Shown: piece by piece, positions 44,852-51,880 of the stretch | Numbering within the stretch: position 1 is the stretch's first letter | Layout: every line of letters begins with the position of its first letter | Assembly: GCA_041641375.1 (NCBI GenBank) | Contig: JBEPYM010000008.1 | Coordinates: forward strand, 1-51,880 | Direction: 5' to 3' | Source of the DNA: Paenibacillus_AK sp041641375 | GTDB lineage: Bacteria > Bacillota > Bacilli > Paenibacillales > YIM-B00363 | Length of the DNA: 51,880 nt | Position numbers and translations under genes: made by a program | Notes under the pieces: model-generated | Database searches by the model: none | The model's input: only the letters and a program-made list of their open reading frames with translations | Told to the model about the DNA's origin: nothing

Positions 44852-45712
44852 ATGAAACGAAGCAAGCTGTCCGCCTCCACCATCCGAAATCTCGAAGGCA
44901 TGATTTTCATCTCACCATGGTTCATCGGATTTCTCTTATTTATGGCGTTCCCGATTGTGTATTCCTTCTATATGAGCTTCCATATTGTAACGATTCGACT
45001 AGGCGAGGTCGCAACATCGTTCGTAGGTTTTAAATACTACGAGGAAATTTTGTTCAAGGATGCTTCGGCGCTCTATAATGACCTGTTCCCGTTCCTGCGT
45101 CAGGCAATCATTATGATTCCGGTCATCGTCGTATTTTCTCTGATGATTGCGATCCTGCTTAATCAGAAGTTCTATGGACGCACGTTGTTTCGCGCAATCT
45201 TCTTCCTGCCCGTCATCTTTACAACCGGCCGATTGATCGTCGAATTTATTGCCCAGGGAGAAGGCGGCTTGAGCTTCCTGGATCAGTATGACATCAAGGG
45301 ACTTGTCGAAGCGAATTTGCCGAAGCAGTGGGCGGCGCCTGTCGTAACCATTCTGAGTCAGTTCGTACTCGTATTGTGGTACTCCGGCGTACAGATCCTG
45401 ATCTTCCTGGCAGGCAGACAGACGATCTCGCCATCTATCTATGAAGCGGCGCGTATTGACGGAGCCTCACCCTGGGAAGTATTCTGGAAAATCACGTTCC
45501 CAGGCATGGTGCCTTTCATCTTCCTGAACTGCATCTATACAGTTGTCGATCTGTTCACGTTCCCGACCAACCCGGTGCTGGTGAAAATCAATGCGCAAAA
45601 TTATGGTTTCTCCAGTGCGCTGGCATGGATTTATTTTGTCATCATCTTCTTCTTCCTTGCTATTCTGATTGCCATCTTTGCCAAATTGAATCAAGGAGGG
45701 AGAAAGCGATGA
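44852..45712 (+). CDS. Sugar ABC transporter permease, MalF type (second pair)
   Basis: 286 residues with six membrane segments and EAA loop IYEAARIDGASPWEVFWKI. It starts directly after the upstream stop with GGAGGGG nearby, and ends in an ATGA overlap with the next permease. With that gene it forms a second complete permease pair in the same cluster; no second binding protein is encoded here. Confidence 0.88.
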   Translation: MKRSKLSASTIRNLEGMIFISPWFIGFLLFMAFPIVYSFYMSFHIVTIRLGEVATSFVGFKYYEEILFKDASALYNDLFPFLRQAIIMIPVIVVFSLMIAILLNQKFYGRTLFRAIFFLPVIFTTGRLIVEFIAQGEGGLSFLDQYDIKGLVEANLPKQWAAPVVTILSQFVLVLWYSGVQILIFLAGRQTISPSIYEAARIDGASPWEVFWKITFPGMVPFIFLNCIYTVVDLFTFPTNPVLVKINAQNYGFSSALAWIYFVIIFFFLAILIAIFAKLNQGGRKR

Positions 45713-46683
45713 AACCGGTTATCCAATCATCTGTCAAGCGGCTGTCCGCCACCAATTGGCGCAGCCTCCCGGCCAAGCTGCTGCGAATGCTTGTTGGCAA
45801 GGAAGCGGACAAAGGACTTCTGTTCAAAATCTTTATATACGTCATTCTGATCGACACAGCATACATCTACTTGCGACCGTTGTTCTATATGCTCGTCACC
45901 ATGGTCAAAAATTCATCCGATTTGCTGAACCCGGCCGTCGTCTGGATTCCGACCGGTATTGAACTGGAGCATATGCTCTATGCATGGACCGGCTTGAAAT
46001 ATACCAAGTCGTTTCTCGTGTCGTTGCAAATATCGCTGATTGCATCCGTGGCGCAGGTTATCTTCTGTGCGGTGGCGGGCTACGCGTTTGCCCGACTTAC
46101 GTTCCCGTTCAAGAATGCCATGTTTGTCCTGCTGCTGCTCTGCTTCATCATGCCGGCGCAGCTCACGATCCTGCCGCTCATGATTGTCTACACGAAAATC
46201 GGGTTTATGAATACGATGTGGCCCATCCTGCTGCCAACCCTGTTCGGTCATGGCTTGAAGGGCGCGCTGTTCGTCATTATCTTCCGCCAGTTTTTCTCAA
46301 CCCAGCCGAAGGAGCTGGAGGAAGCGGCGAAGATCGACGGAGCTAATGTGTTCAAGGTATTCTTCCGGGTCATGCTGCCACTGGCGAAGCCAGCTATTCT
46401 CGTTGTGTTCCTTTTCTCCTTCGTCTGGCACTGGAATGATGCGTATTTCCCGGGCATGTTCATGACACGTGCAGAGGTTCCGCCGCTATCGCTTGGCACG
46501 AACCTGCTGAATGGCTATTTGACGGGGCTCGCCGAGAATCCGCCAGCCGGCGTTGATATCGTGTTCCCGGAGCCAATTCGAATGAGCGCATTCTTCCTGA
46601 TCATATTGCCGCCGCTGCTGTTGTATCTGTATGCGCAGCGCTGGTTTGTAGAAAGCGTAGAGCGCACGGGATTGGTTGAGTAG
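45709..46683 (+). CDS. Sugar ABC transporter permease, MalG type (second pair)
   Basis: 324 residues with an N-terminal cytoplasmic extension, six membrane segments and EAA loop LEEAAKIDGANVFKVFFRV. The C-terminus (AQRWFVESVERTGLVE) resembles MalG-type endings. AAGGAGGG precedes the ATG, which overlaps the preceding stop by four bases. It is the last membrane component of the cluster; a sulfatase follows 16 bases downstream. Confidence 0.88.
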   Translation: MKPVIQSSVKRLSATNWRSLPAKLLRMLVGKEADKGLLFKIFIYVILIDTAYIYLRPLFYMLVTMVKNSSDLLNPAVVWIPTGIELEHMLYAWTGLKYTKSFLVSLQISLIASVAQVIFCAVAGYAFARLTFPFKNAMFVLLLLCFIMPAQLTILPLMIVYTKIGFMNTMWPILLPTLFGHGLKGALFVIIFRQFFSTQPKELEEAAKIDGANVFKVFFRVMLPLAKPAILVVFLFSFVWHWNDAYFPGMFMTRAEVPPLSLGTNLLNGYLTGLAENPPAGVDIVFPEPIRMSAFFLIILPPLLLYLYAQRWFVESVERTGLVE

Positions 46684-46699
46684 AAAGGGGCAGGTTTTG

Positions 46700-48214
46700 G
46701 TGAAAGCCGTATGTATTTTGATGGATTCCATGAATCGCCGCATGCTTCGCGCCTATAATCAGGATACCTTCATCCAGACTCCCAATCTCGACAGACTTGC
46801 GCGGGACTCGATCGTATTTGATAACCATTGGGCGGGCTCATTGCCCTGCATGCCCGCCCGCCGCGAGCTGATGACCGGCAGATATAATTTCCTTGAGCGG
46901 AATTGGGGCGGCATCGAGCCGTATGATGTGACATTCCCTCAGCTGCTCCGGGCACAAGGCGTCTTCTGCCATATGGTAACGGATCATTACCATTACTTTG
47001 AAATTGGCGGGGAAAACTATTGCCAGCAGTATCATACGTGGGACTTCCACCGCGGACAGGAATACGACCCGTGGATTTCCAGAGTTGCGCCAGCTCCGCT
47101 GCCCGACAGTTATTTGGGCAAGGTGATTGATCAGTACGAGAAGAACCGAGCGCACATGAAATCGGAGGAGCAGTTTTCCAGTCCGCGCACCTTCGCTGCA
47201 GCATGTCAGTGGCTGGAGGATAACCGTGAAGCGGACAGCTTCTTCCTGACGGTGGAGACGTTCGATCCGCATGAGCCATTCGATTGTGACGAGAGGTATC
47301 TGGAATCGTATGGCGATCAATATCAGGGACCTCGGTATGACTGGGCGCCTTATGGCCCTAACGAGGCCGGTGCGGAGGCGACGGAGCATCTGCGCAACCG
47401 GTATGCCGCGACGCTGAGCATGAGCGACCGCTGGCTTGGCAAGCTGCTCGACACGTTGGAAGCAACCGGGAGATTCGAAGATACGCTCATTATTTGCACC
47501 ACTGATCATGGCATCTTTGTGGGCGAGCGGAATTTTAACGGCAAGAACGTCATGCATTGCTACAATGAATTGGCGCACTTGCCGCTGTTTATCCGGCTTC
47601 CTGGCGGCAAGGATGCCGGGAGAAGGGTAGACGCCTTAACACAGACTGCGGATTTGATGCCTACCATACTGGACCACTACGGTGTGCGCTGTCCAGAGCA
47701 CATTCATGGCCGTTCCATCCAGCCTCTGCTTCGCAAAGAGGCATCATCCATCAGGGAGTGGGCGTTGTTCGGCTGGCATGGCAAGACGGTCAATATCACC
47801 GACGGCAAGATGACCTATTTCCGAGCGCCTGTTCCGGACAATAAGCCATGCTATTCATATGGCATCATGCCCACAACGCTATGGAGCTATTGGGATTCGC
47901 GGCAGGCTGCGGAGATCGAGTGCGGCCCATTCTTGAAGCATACGGAATTTCCTGTATTGCGTTACCCTGCTGACGCCTACATTCCAAATATTCCGGGTGT
48001 GGTAGCAGCAGTAGGTTCGGCATCGAACGGTCTGGAAAGGATGAGAGAATCGTTCCTGTTCGATATTCAGCAGGACTATGCGCAGAAATCGCCGATACAT
48101 CGTGAAGCGCTGGAGCAGGAATGGCTGCTGAAGCTGTCCAATGCGATGAAGGCTGTCGATGCGCCGAGAGAGCAGTGGGTACGGCTCGGAATGGAGAGCT
48201 GCTTGCACGGATAA
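46700..48214 (+). CDS. Sulfatase, FGly-dependent Cys type, cytoplasmic
   Basis: 504 residues with the sulfatase fold. The N-terminus reads AVCILMDSMNRRML instead of the usual FxxTDxxR strand, with Asp9 as likely metal ligand. The signature C-M-P-A-R starts at Cys50. ETFDPHEPFD and CTTDHGIF supply other active-site residues. The GTG at 46700 follows AAAGGGG. There is no signal peptide. It is cotranscribed with the permeases, which directly links this transporter cluster to sulfated substrates. It is the most divergent of the three sulfatases. Confidence 0.85.
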   Translation: MKAVCILMDSMNRRMLRAYNQDTFIQTPNLDRLARDSIVFDNHWAGSLPCMPARRELMTGRYNFLERNWGGIEPYDVTFPQLLRAQGVFCHMVTDHYHYFEIGGENYCQQYHTWDFHRGQEYDPWISRVAPAPLPDSYLGKVIDQYEKNRAHMKSEEQFSSPRTFAAACQWLEDNREADSFFLTVETFDPHEPFDCDERYLESYGDQYQGPRYDWAPYGPNEAGAEATEHLRNRYAATLSMSDRWLGKLLDTLEATGRFEDTLIICTTDHGIFVGERNFNGKNVMHCYNELAHLPLFIRLPGGKDAGRRVDALTQTADLMPTILDHYGVRCPEHIHGRSIQPLLRKEASSIREWALFGWHGKTVNITDGKMTYFRAPVPDNKPCYSYGIMPTTLWSYWDSRQAAEIECGPFLKHTEFPVLRYPADAYIPNIPGVVAAVGSASNGLERMRESFLFDIQQDYAQKSPIHREALEQEWLLKLSNAMKAVDAPREQWVRLGMESCLHG

Positions 48215-48219
48215 CTATC

Positions 48220-48274
48220 GTTTTTGGTACAAAAGTATGCGTTTCTGGAATCCATCTCTTGTCCGGATTATGCT
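48220..48274 (+). promoter_or_regulatory. Promoter with two-box TTTTGG/TTCTGG operator before the GarR-like operon
   Basis: GTTTTTGGTACAAAA (48220-48234) is identical to the sequence at 25111. The boxes TTTTGG (48222-48227) and TTCTGG (48243-48248) are 21 bp apart. TATGCT (48269-48274) is the best -10. The element lies just after the sulfatase stop, so the downstream genes can be expressed independently. Confidence 0.55.
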
Positions 48275-48304
48275 AGAGTAAGACAGAAGGGAGTGCATCT
48301 GACT

Positions 48305-49210
48305 ATGGCGCAGAATGAAACAATCGGTTTTATCGGACTTGGCATTATGGGCAAGCCCATGGCAAAGCATGTGCGCAATGCGGGCTACCCGCTCATCGTG
48401 CACAATCGCAGCCAGGCGGCGGTAGATGAGCTTGCGGCATTAGGCGCGCAGCGGGCAGCTACGCCGCGAGAGGTAGCAGAGCGTGCCGATATCGTGATTA
48501 CGATGCTGCCGGATTCGCCTCAGGTGGAAGAGGTGATCGGCGGCTCAGGCGGGATAGCGGAAGGCATACGACCAGGTGCAGTCGTCATTGATATGAGCTC
48601 GATCAATCCGCTGACCACCAAGAAGATGGGCGAGCTGCTGGCAGCGCGAGGCGCCCGCATGCTGGATGCTCCGGTTAGCGGGGGCGAGATTGGCGCCATC
48701 GAGGCGAAGCTGGCCATTATGGTCGGCGGCAATACGGAAGTATTCGAACGGGTGAGGCCGCTCCTGCAGACGATGGGTACCACCATCACGCTGGTTGGCG
48801 AGCTCGGCTCCGGCAATGTGGTGAAGCTGATGAACCAGATGATGGTCGCGACGCATATAGCGGCGCTGTCCGAAGCCATGGCGTTCGGGCGCAAGGCGGG
48901 CATCGATCCTCTGCTGGCTTATGAAGCGGTTCGCGGCGGCTTGGCGGGCAGCCGAGTGCTTGAGACGAAGATAAACAATGTCGCTTCCGGCGTATTCAAG
49001 CCGGGGTTTCGTGTTGAGCTGCACGAGAAGGATCTGCGCAATGCCATGTCTGTCGGCGGGGAGCTGGGGGCGGATCTGACGTTCACAAGTCAGCTGTACA
49101 ACATGTTGATTGCACTGAGGCAACAGGGCTACGGACAGGAGGATCACAGTGCGCTGTATCGAATGTTCGAAGCTGTTCAGACACGGAAGGAAGGGGCTAT
49201 GAAAGCATGA
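48305..49210 (+). CDS. garR: 2-hydroxy-3-oxopropionate (tartronate semialdehyde) reductase type dehydrogenase
   Basis: 301 residues of the beta-hydroxyacid dehydrogenase family: N-terminal GFIGLGIMGKPMAKH (NAD(P) site), DAPVSGGEIGAIEAKL (substrate site), and GSGNVVKLMNQ with catalytic Lys174 and Asn178. Much of it matches E. coli GarR/GlxR, including MLPDSPQVEEV, VIDMSSINPL and RGGLAGSRVL. GarR makes D-glycerate from tartronate semialdehyde in sugar-diacid catabolism. AAGGGAG precedes the ATG; the frame opens earlier, inside the operator. Hydroxyisobutyrate-type relatives cannot be excluded. Confidence 0.78.
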   Translation: MAQNETIGFIGLGIMGKPMAKHVRNAGYPLIVHNRSQAAVDELAALGAQRAATPREVAERADIVITMLPDSPQVEEVIGGSGGIAEGIRPGAVVIDMSSINPLTTKKMGELLAARGARMLDAPVSGGEIGAIEAKLAIMVGGNTEVFERVRPLLQTMGTTITLVGELGSGNVVKLMNQMMVATHIAALSEAMAFGRKAGIDPLLAYEAVRGGLAGSRVLETKINNVASGVFKPGFRVELHEKDLRNAMSVGGELGADLTFTSQLYNMLIALRQQGYGQEDHSALYRMFEAVQTRKEGAMKA

Positions 49211-49488
49211 AGCATTTTGCCGTATTTTTGCCTATGAAGGACTCGCAGAAAAGTCAGGATTACCGGGCGCAGCATCTGGAATTTCTGGCGAAGCAGCGCG
49301 CGGAAGGCCGCATCTTCGCTAACGGCAGATTCGTTGACGGCGCCGGCGGACTCGTGATCTATAGGACGGAGTCGCTCGCGGATGTGGAAGCGATCGTGAA
49401 GCAAGATCCATATGTGGTTCAGGGAGCAAGAGGATACGAGATTCACGAATGGGAGATTGTCACGGAAGCGGTGCTCCCCGCGAAGTAG
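49207..49488 (+). CDS. YciI family protein
   Basis: 93 residues of the small ferredoxin-like YciI fold (HLEFLAKQRAEGRIFANGRF; DPYVVQGA). The conserved His of the RxxHL motif is present. It overlaps the reductase gene by four bases (ATGA). YciI-like proteins are cytoplasmic and mostly uncharacterised; a few are hydrolases or lactone-related enzymes. Here it probably assists the same catabolic step. It ends before a hairpin terminator. Confidence 0.8.
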   Translation: MKHFAVFLPMKDSQKSQDYRAQHLEFLAKQRAEGRIFANGRFVDGAGGLVIYRTESLADVEAIVKQDPYVVQGARGYEIHEWEIVTEAVLPAK

Positions 49489-49496
49489 CAGGATGG

Positions 49497-49537
49497 AAGC
49501 GGCTTGCGCAGATATTGACTCTGTGCGGCCGCTTTTT
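49497..49537 (+). terminator. Intrinsic terminator after the YciI gene
   Basis: AAGCGG pairs with CCGCTT, and GCGCAGA pairs with TCTGTGC around a 7-base loop, with small internal mismatches. A run of T (49533-49537) overlaps the right arm. Confidence 0.7.
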
Positions 49538-49583
49538 CAACGGGTCAGGATGACAGATCGCTAGAGGGAGCGTGCTTGACAAC

Positions 49584-51449
49584 GTGGATATGAGGCTGTA
49601 TGTGTCGCCTACAGGTGAAGGAACAATGTTTTCGCAAGAGCGCCCTGGCAGGCTGGAAGGCGCCAGGCAGCAGGCCAGAGAGTTGGCGAAGAGTGCCGTT
49701 GGGGATATACGTATCATTCTGTTGGACGGTGTATACCCATTGACGCGACCCTTGGAGTTTACGGCGGCTGATTCAGGCTGCAATGGGCATCGCATCATCT
49801 ACGAGGCGGCGCCTGGCGCAAAGCCGGTCATCAGCGGGGGCAGGCGGATCGAAGGCTGGGTCCTGCACGACGAGCGCCTCAACATATGGAAAGCCCCCGT
49901 GTGGCAAGGCTTCGAGGCGCGGCAGCTGTTCGTCAACGGCAATCGCGCCGTGCGGGCGCGGGGGCCTGCGAGCGGCGTGTTCAAGTCGCCGGACTGCTTG
50001 CCGAAGCTTCGCGAGCATGGCGATGACCATGGCTTTCGCAAGACGGAAGAAGGCTTCCTGCTTCCGCATGACGGAGCATATGCGGCCATGGACAGCTGGC
50101 GCAATCCGCAGGATATCGAGTTTGTGTGCCTGATCGAGTGGAAGAGCTTCCGCTGCGGTCTATCCGGCTTCCGAGGCAGGGAGGCGATTATGAAGCAGCC
50201 CGCCTGGGGCCATACGCAGCGGCATCTTCGACCGTTCAACATGCATGGCGTGTCCTGGGTGGAGAATGCCTATGAGCTGCTTGACGAGCCGGGGGAATGG
50301 TATTTCGACCGCGAAGGCGGGTATCTGTACTACCTTCCTCGTGCCGGCGAAGCTATGGAATCGGCGGAAGTGATCGCTCCACTGCTGGAGAAGCTGCTCC
50401 ATGCGTACGGAACGTTGGACCGACCGGTAGAGCATGTACGGTTTGACGGATTGACGTTCGCGCACGGAACCTGGCTTCGCCCAAGCTCGGCGGAGGGGTA
50501 CACGTGTCTGCAAGCCGGGTATCTGTATTACGGCTATGATGGGGGAAAGCAGGCGGACGACCTGTATAAGACGCCGTCCAATCTGGAGTTCTATGCAGCG
50601 CGAAGCATTCAATTGCTGAATTGCGAGTTTCGGGAGATGGGGTCTGCGGCGCTAAGCTTTGAATACGGATCGCAGAACATTGAGGTGAGCGGCTGTGTAT
50701 TCCAGGACCTGTCTTCGCATGCCATCCAACTTGGACATATACGCGATCATCGGTCATCGGATGAGAGGGCAGTTGTGAAGGAAATTGCGATAACCAACAA
50801 TTTGTTTCATCGCTTCGGAGCGGAGCACTTTGACGGCATTGCCGTATTGGCTGGTCATGTATCGCACACGAGGGTTGAGCATAACGAGATATGGAACGCG
50901 CCGTATACGGGCATCTCGTTCGGCTGGGGCTGGAGCGAGCTGAATGCGCGCAGCGAGCTGTTCCCGAAGTCGGTATATACGACGCCGACGACCGCAGGTC
51001 ATAATACGATCGCGCACAATCGCATCGTCGGGTTTATGCTCAAGCTTCGCGATGGCGGCGCGATCTACATGCTTGGAGATCAGCCTGGCACCTTAATTGA
51101 AGGGAATTATATCGAGACTTGGGAGCATGCGGCCAACGGGGGACATGCAGGCATTTATTTCGATGAAGGCTCCGGCTATATGGAAGCGCGGCGCAATGCT
51201 TTTGTGCTGCCGGACAGCATCTTTAGAGGATGGCTCAATGTTGCGCACGATGGGTCGACTCATGATACGCTGACCGAAGACAGCTACACGACGACTTCGG
51301 TAATCGGTACGGAAGGACGCGATGCGAACCGGGTTGTCGTACGCGGCACGGTGGTTGCGCCTAAAGCGGAGTGGCCGCCCGAAGCGACTCGGATCGAACG
51401 GGAAGCCGGTCTGCAGCCGACCTATGCTCACTTGAGGGAGCAACTGTAG
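49584..51449 (+). CDS. Right-handed beta-helix protein, GH141-like
   Basis: About 620 residues without a signal peptide. The opening MRLYVSPTGEG, the phrase GEWYFDREGGYLYYLPRAGE, and repeated short beta-helix turns (FDGLTFAHG, LLNCEFREMG, IEVSGCVFQDLS, RVEHNEIWNAPYTGI) are typical. They mark large parallel beta-helix enzymes annotated near GH141/GH120-like families. These cleave glycosidic bonds such as fucosides or xylosides; others in this fold are lyases. The start is uncertain: GTG 49572 abuts GAGGGAG, while GTG 49584 and ATG 49590 are also possible. Being intracellular, it should act on imported oligosaccharide. It follows a terminator, and I see no clear promoter. Confidence 0.7.
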   Translation: MDMRLYVSPTGEGTMFSQERPGRLEGARQQARELAKSAVGDIRIILLDGVYPLTRPLEFTAADSGCNGHRIIYEAAPGAKPVISGGRRIEGWVLHDERLNIWKAPVWQGFEARQLFVNGNRAVRARGPASGVFKSPDCLPKLREHGDDHGFRKTEEGFLLPHDGAYAAMDSWRNPQDIEFVCLIEWKSFRCGLSGFRGREAIMKQPAWGHTQRHLRPFNMHGVSWVENAYELLDEPGEWYFDREGGYLYYLPRAGEAMESAEVIAPLLEKLLHAYGTLDRPVEHVRFDGLTFAHGTWLRPSSAEGYTCLQAGYLYYGYDGGKQADDLYKTPSNLEFYAARSIQLLNCEFREMGSAALSFEYGSQNIEVSGCVFQDLSSHAIQLGHIRDHRSSDERAVVKEIAITNNLFHRFGAEHFDGIAVLAGHVSHTRVEHNEIWNAPYTGISFGWGWSELNARSELFPKSVYTTPTTAGHNTIAHNRIVGFMLKLRDGGAIYMLGDQPGTLIEGNYIETWEHAANGGHAGIYFDEGSGYMEARRNAFVLPDSIFRGWLNVAHDGSTHDTLTEDSYTTTSVIGTEGRDANRVVVRGTVVAPKAEWPPEATRIEREAGLQPTYAHLREQL

Positions 51450-51452
51450 CTG

Positions 51453-51880
51453 TCAGGATTGCAGCAGGGCGTGGGATTGCTTGCGAAACTGCTTGGGACT
51501 CAAGCCGGTCGTGTATTTGAAGGAACGGCTGAATTGCCGCTGATCCTCGTAGCCGAGCAGGGTCGCGATCTCTGTTAGCGTGTAGGAAGAGCCGACCAGC
51601 AGCTCGGAGGCAGCCTGGTAACGAAGCTGCTTGATGTAGTCCATCGGCGACATGCCGAGGGATTGCTGGAACAGATTGCGCAAATAGCCTTCGCTCACAT
51701 ACACATGCTTGGCTAAATCACCAATATTCAGCTTGATGTTCAAATTTGCCTTCATATACTCGCATACCTTGACGACGCGTGGATCCAGCTCGAGCGGGGC
51801 TTCCGGAAGCTTGGCCATCAATAGGGCAAACAGCTTTTCCAGCCAACTGTAGATCAAGGCTCGCAGCCGCAAATACTCGT
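51453..51880 (-). CDS. AraC-family transcriptional regulator (partial, runs off the edge)
   Basis: The C-terminal 142 residues or so of an AraC regulator. The double helix-turn-helix spans nearly the last 100 residues (LNIGDLAKHVYVSEGYLRN; LTEIATLLGYEDQRQFSRSF). The frame stays open to the right edge, so the N-terminal sensing domain is missing from the window. Its stop lies three bases from the stop of the convergent beta-helix gene, with no hairpin between. It is a candidate binder of the TTTTGG two-box operator. Confidence 0.85.
   Translation of the reverse strand, partial: EYLRLRALIYSWLEKLFALLMAKLPEAPLELDPRVVKVCEYMKANLNIKLNIGDLAKHVYVSEGYLRNLFQQSLGMSPMDYIKQLRYQAASELLVGSSYTLTEIATLLGYEDQRQFSRSFKYTTGLSPKQFRKQSHALLQS

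Noticed and set aside
1..51880. Mobile element or genomic-island boundaries
   Set aside because: No transposase, integrase, tRNA attachment site or flanking direct repeats were recognised, and codon use looks similar across the window.

Overview
The window reads as chromosomal DNA of a Paenibacillaceae-type Firmicute (Paenibacillus/Cohnella-like). It has moderately high GC, strong GGAGG ribosome sites and frequent GTG/TTG starts. Its gene content is also typical of that group: repeated carbohydrate ABC transporters, YesM/YesN two-component systems and membrane-anchored AraC regulators. No rRNA, tRNA, CRISPR array, insertion sequence or phage gene was recognised.

Layout. (1) 115-5956: a membrane-bound AraC-type regulator followed by an LplB/LplC/LplA-type importer without its own ATPase, ending in a strong terminator. 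(2) 6021-7574 (minus): a secreted GH5-type glycosidase. (3) 7886-12490: an ATPase / HlyD-like lipoprotein / FtsX-type permease exporter operon. (4) 12532-14631 (minus): a chemotaxis receptor. (5) 14878-18112: a second sugar importer, followed by a YesM/YesN pair (18256-21547). (6) 21680-25100: a sulfatase, a D-galactonate-dehydratase-type enzyme and a short-chain dehydrogenase. (7) 25233-26570: an orphan sugar-binding lipoprotein, then a decayed MFS transporter. (8) 27403-30629: a PHP/DUF3604-like metallohydrolase coupled to a second sulfatase. (9) 30740-34175: a second YesM/YesN pair. (10) 34280-46683: an MsmX-type ATPase, a 1015-residue binding protein with two carbohydrate-binding-like modules, four permeases in two pairs, an NHL-TPR-Yip1 membrane protein and a DUF5696-like anchored protein. 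(11) 46700-49488: a third sulfatase, a tartronate-semialdehyde-reductase-type enzyme and a YciI protein. (12) 49584-51449: a large beta-helix protein, meeting an AraC regulator that runs off the right edge.

How it may work together (inference). The three sulfatases, the beta-helix protein and the PHP protein lack signal peptides, while the binding proteins and the GH5 enzyme are exported. This suggests import of sulfated oligosaccharides, followed by desulfation and cleavage in the cytoplasm. The dehydratase carries the D-galactonate dehydratase active-site residues and the reductase closely resembles GarR, pointing to an oxidative galactose or acid-sugar route. No KDGal kinase, aldolase or sulfatase-maturating enzyme is in the window. 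The MsmX-like ATPase could energise the ATPase-less importers as well as its own.

The most interesting observations are three. A two-box operator (TTTTGG, 15 bases, TTTTGG or TTCTGG) lies before the GH5 gene, the orphan binding protein and the GarR-like operon, and so links distant genes. The large binding protein, four permeases, NHL-Yip1 and DUF5696 form what looks like an undescribed uptake machine. The sulfate-glycan chemistry appears to be cytoplasmic.
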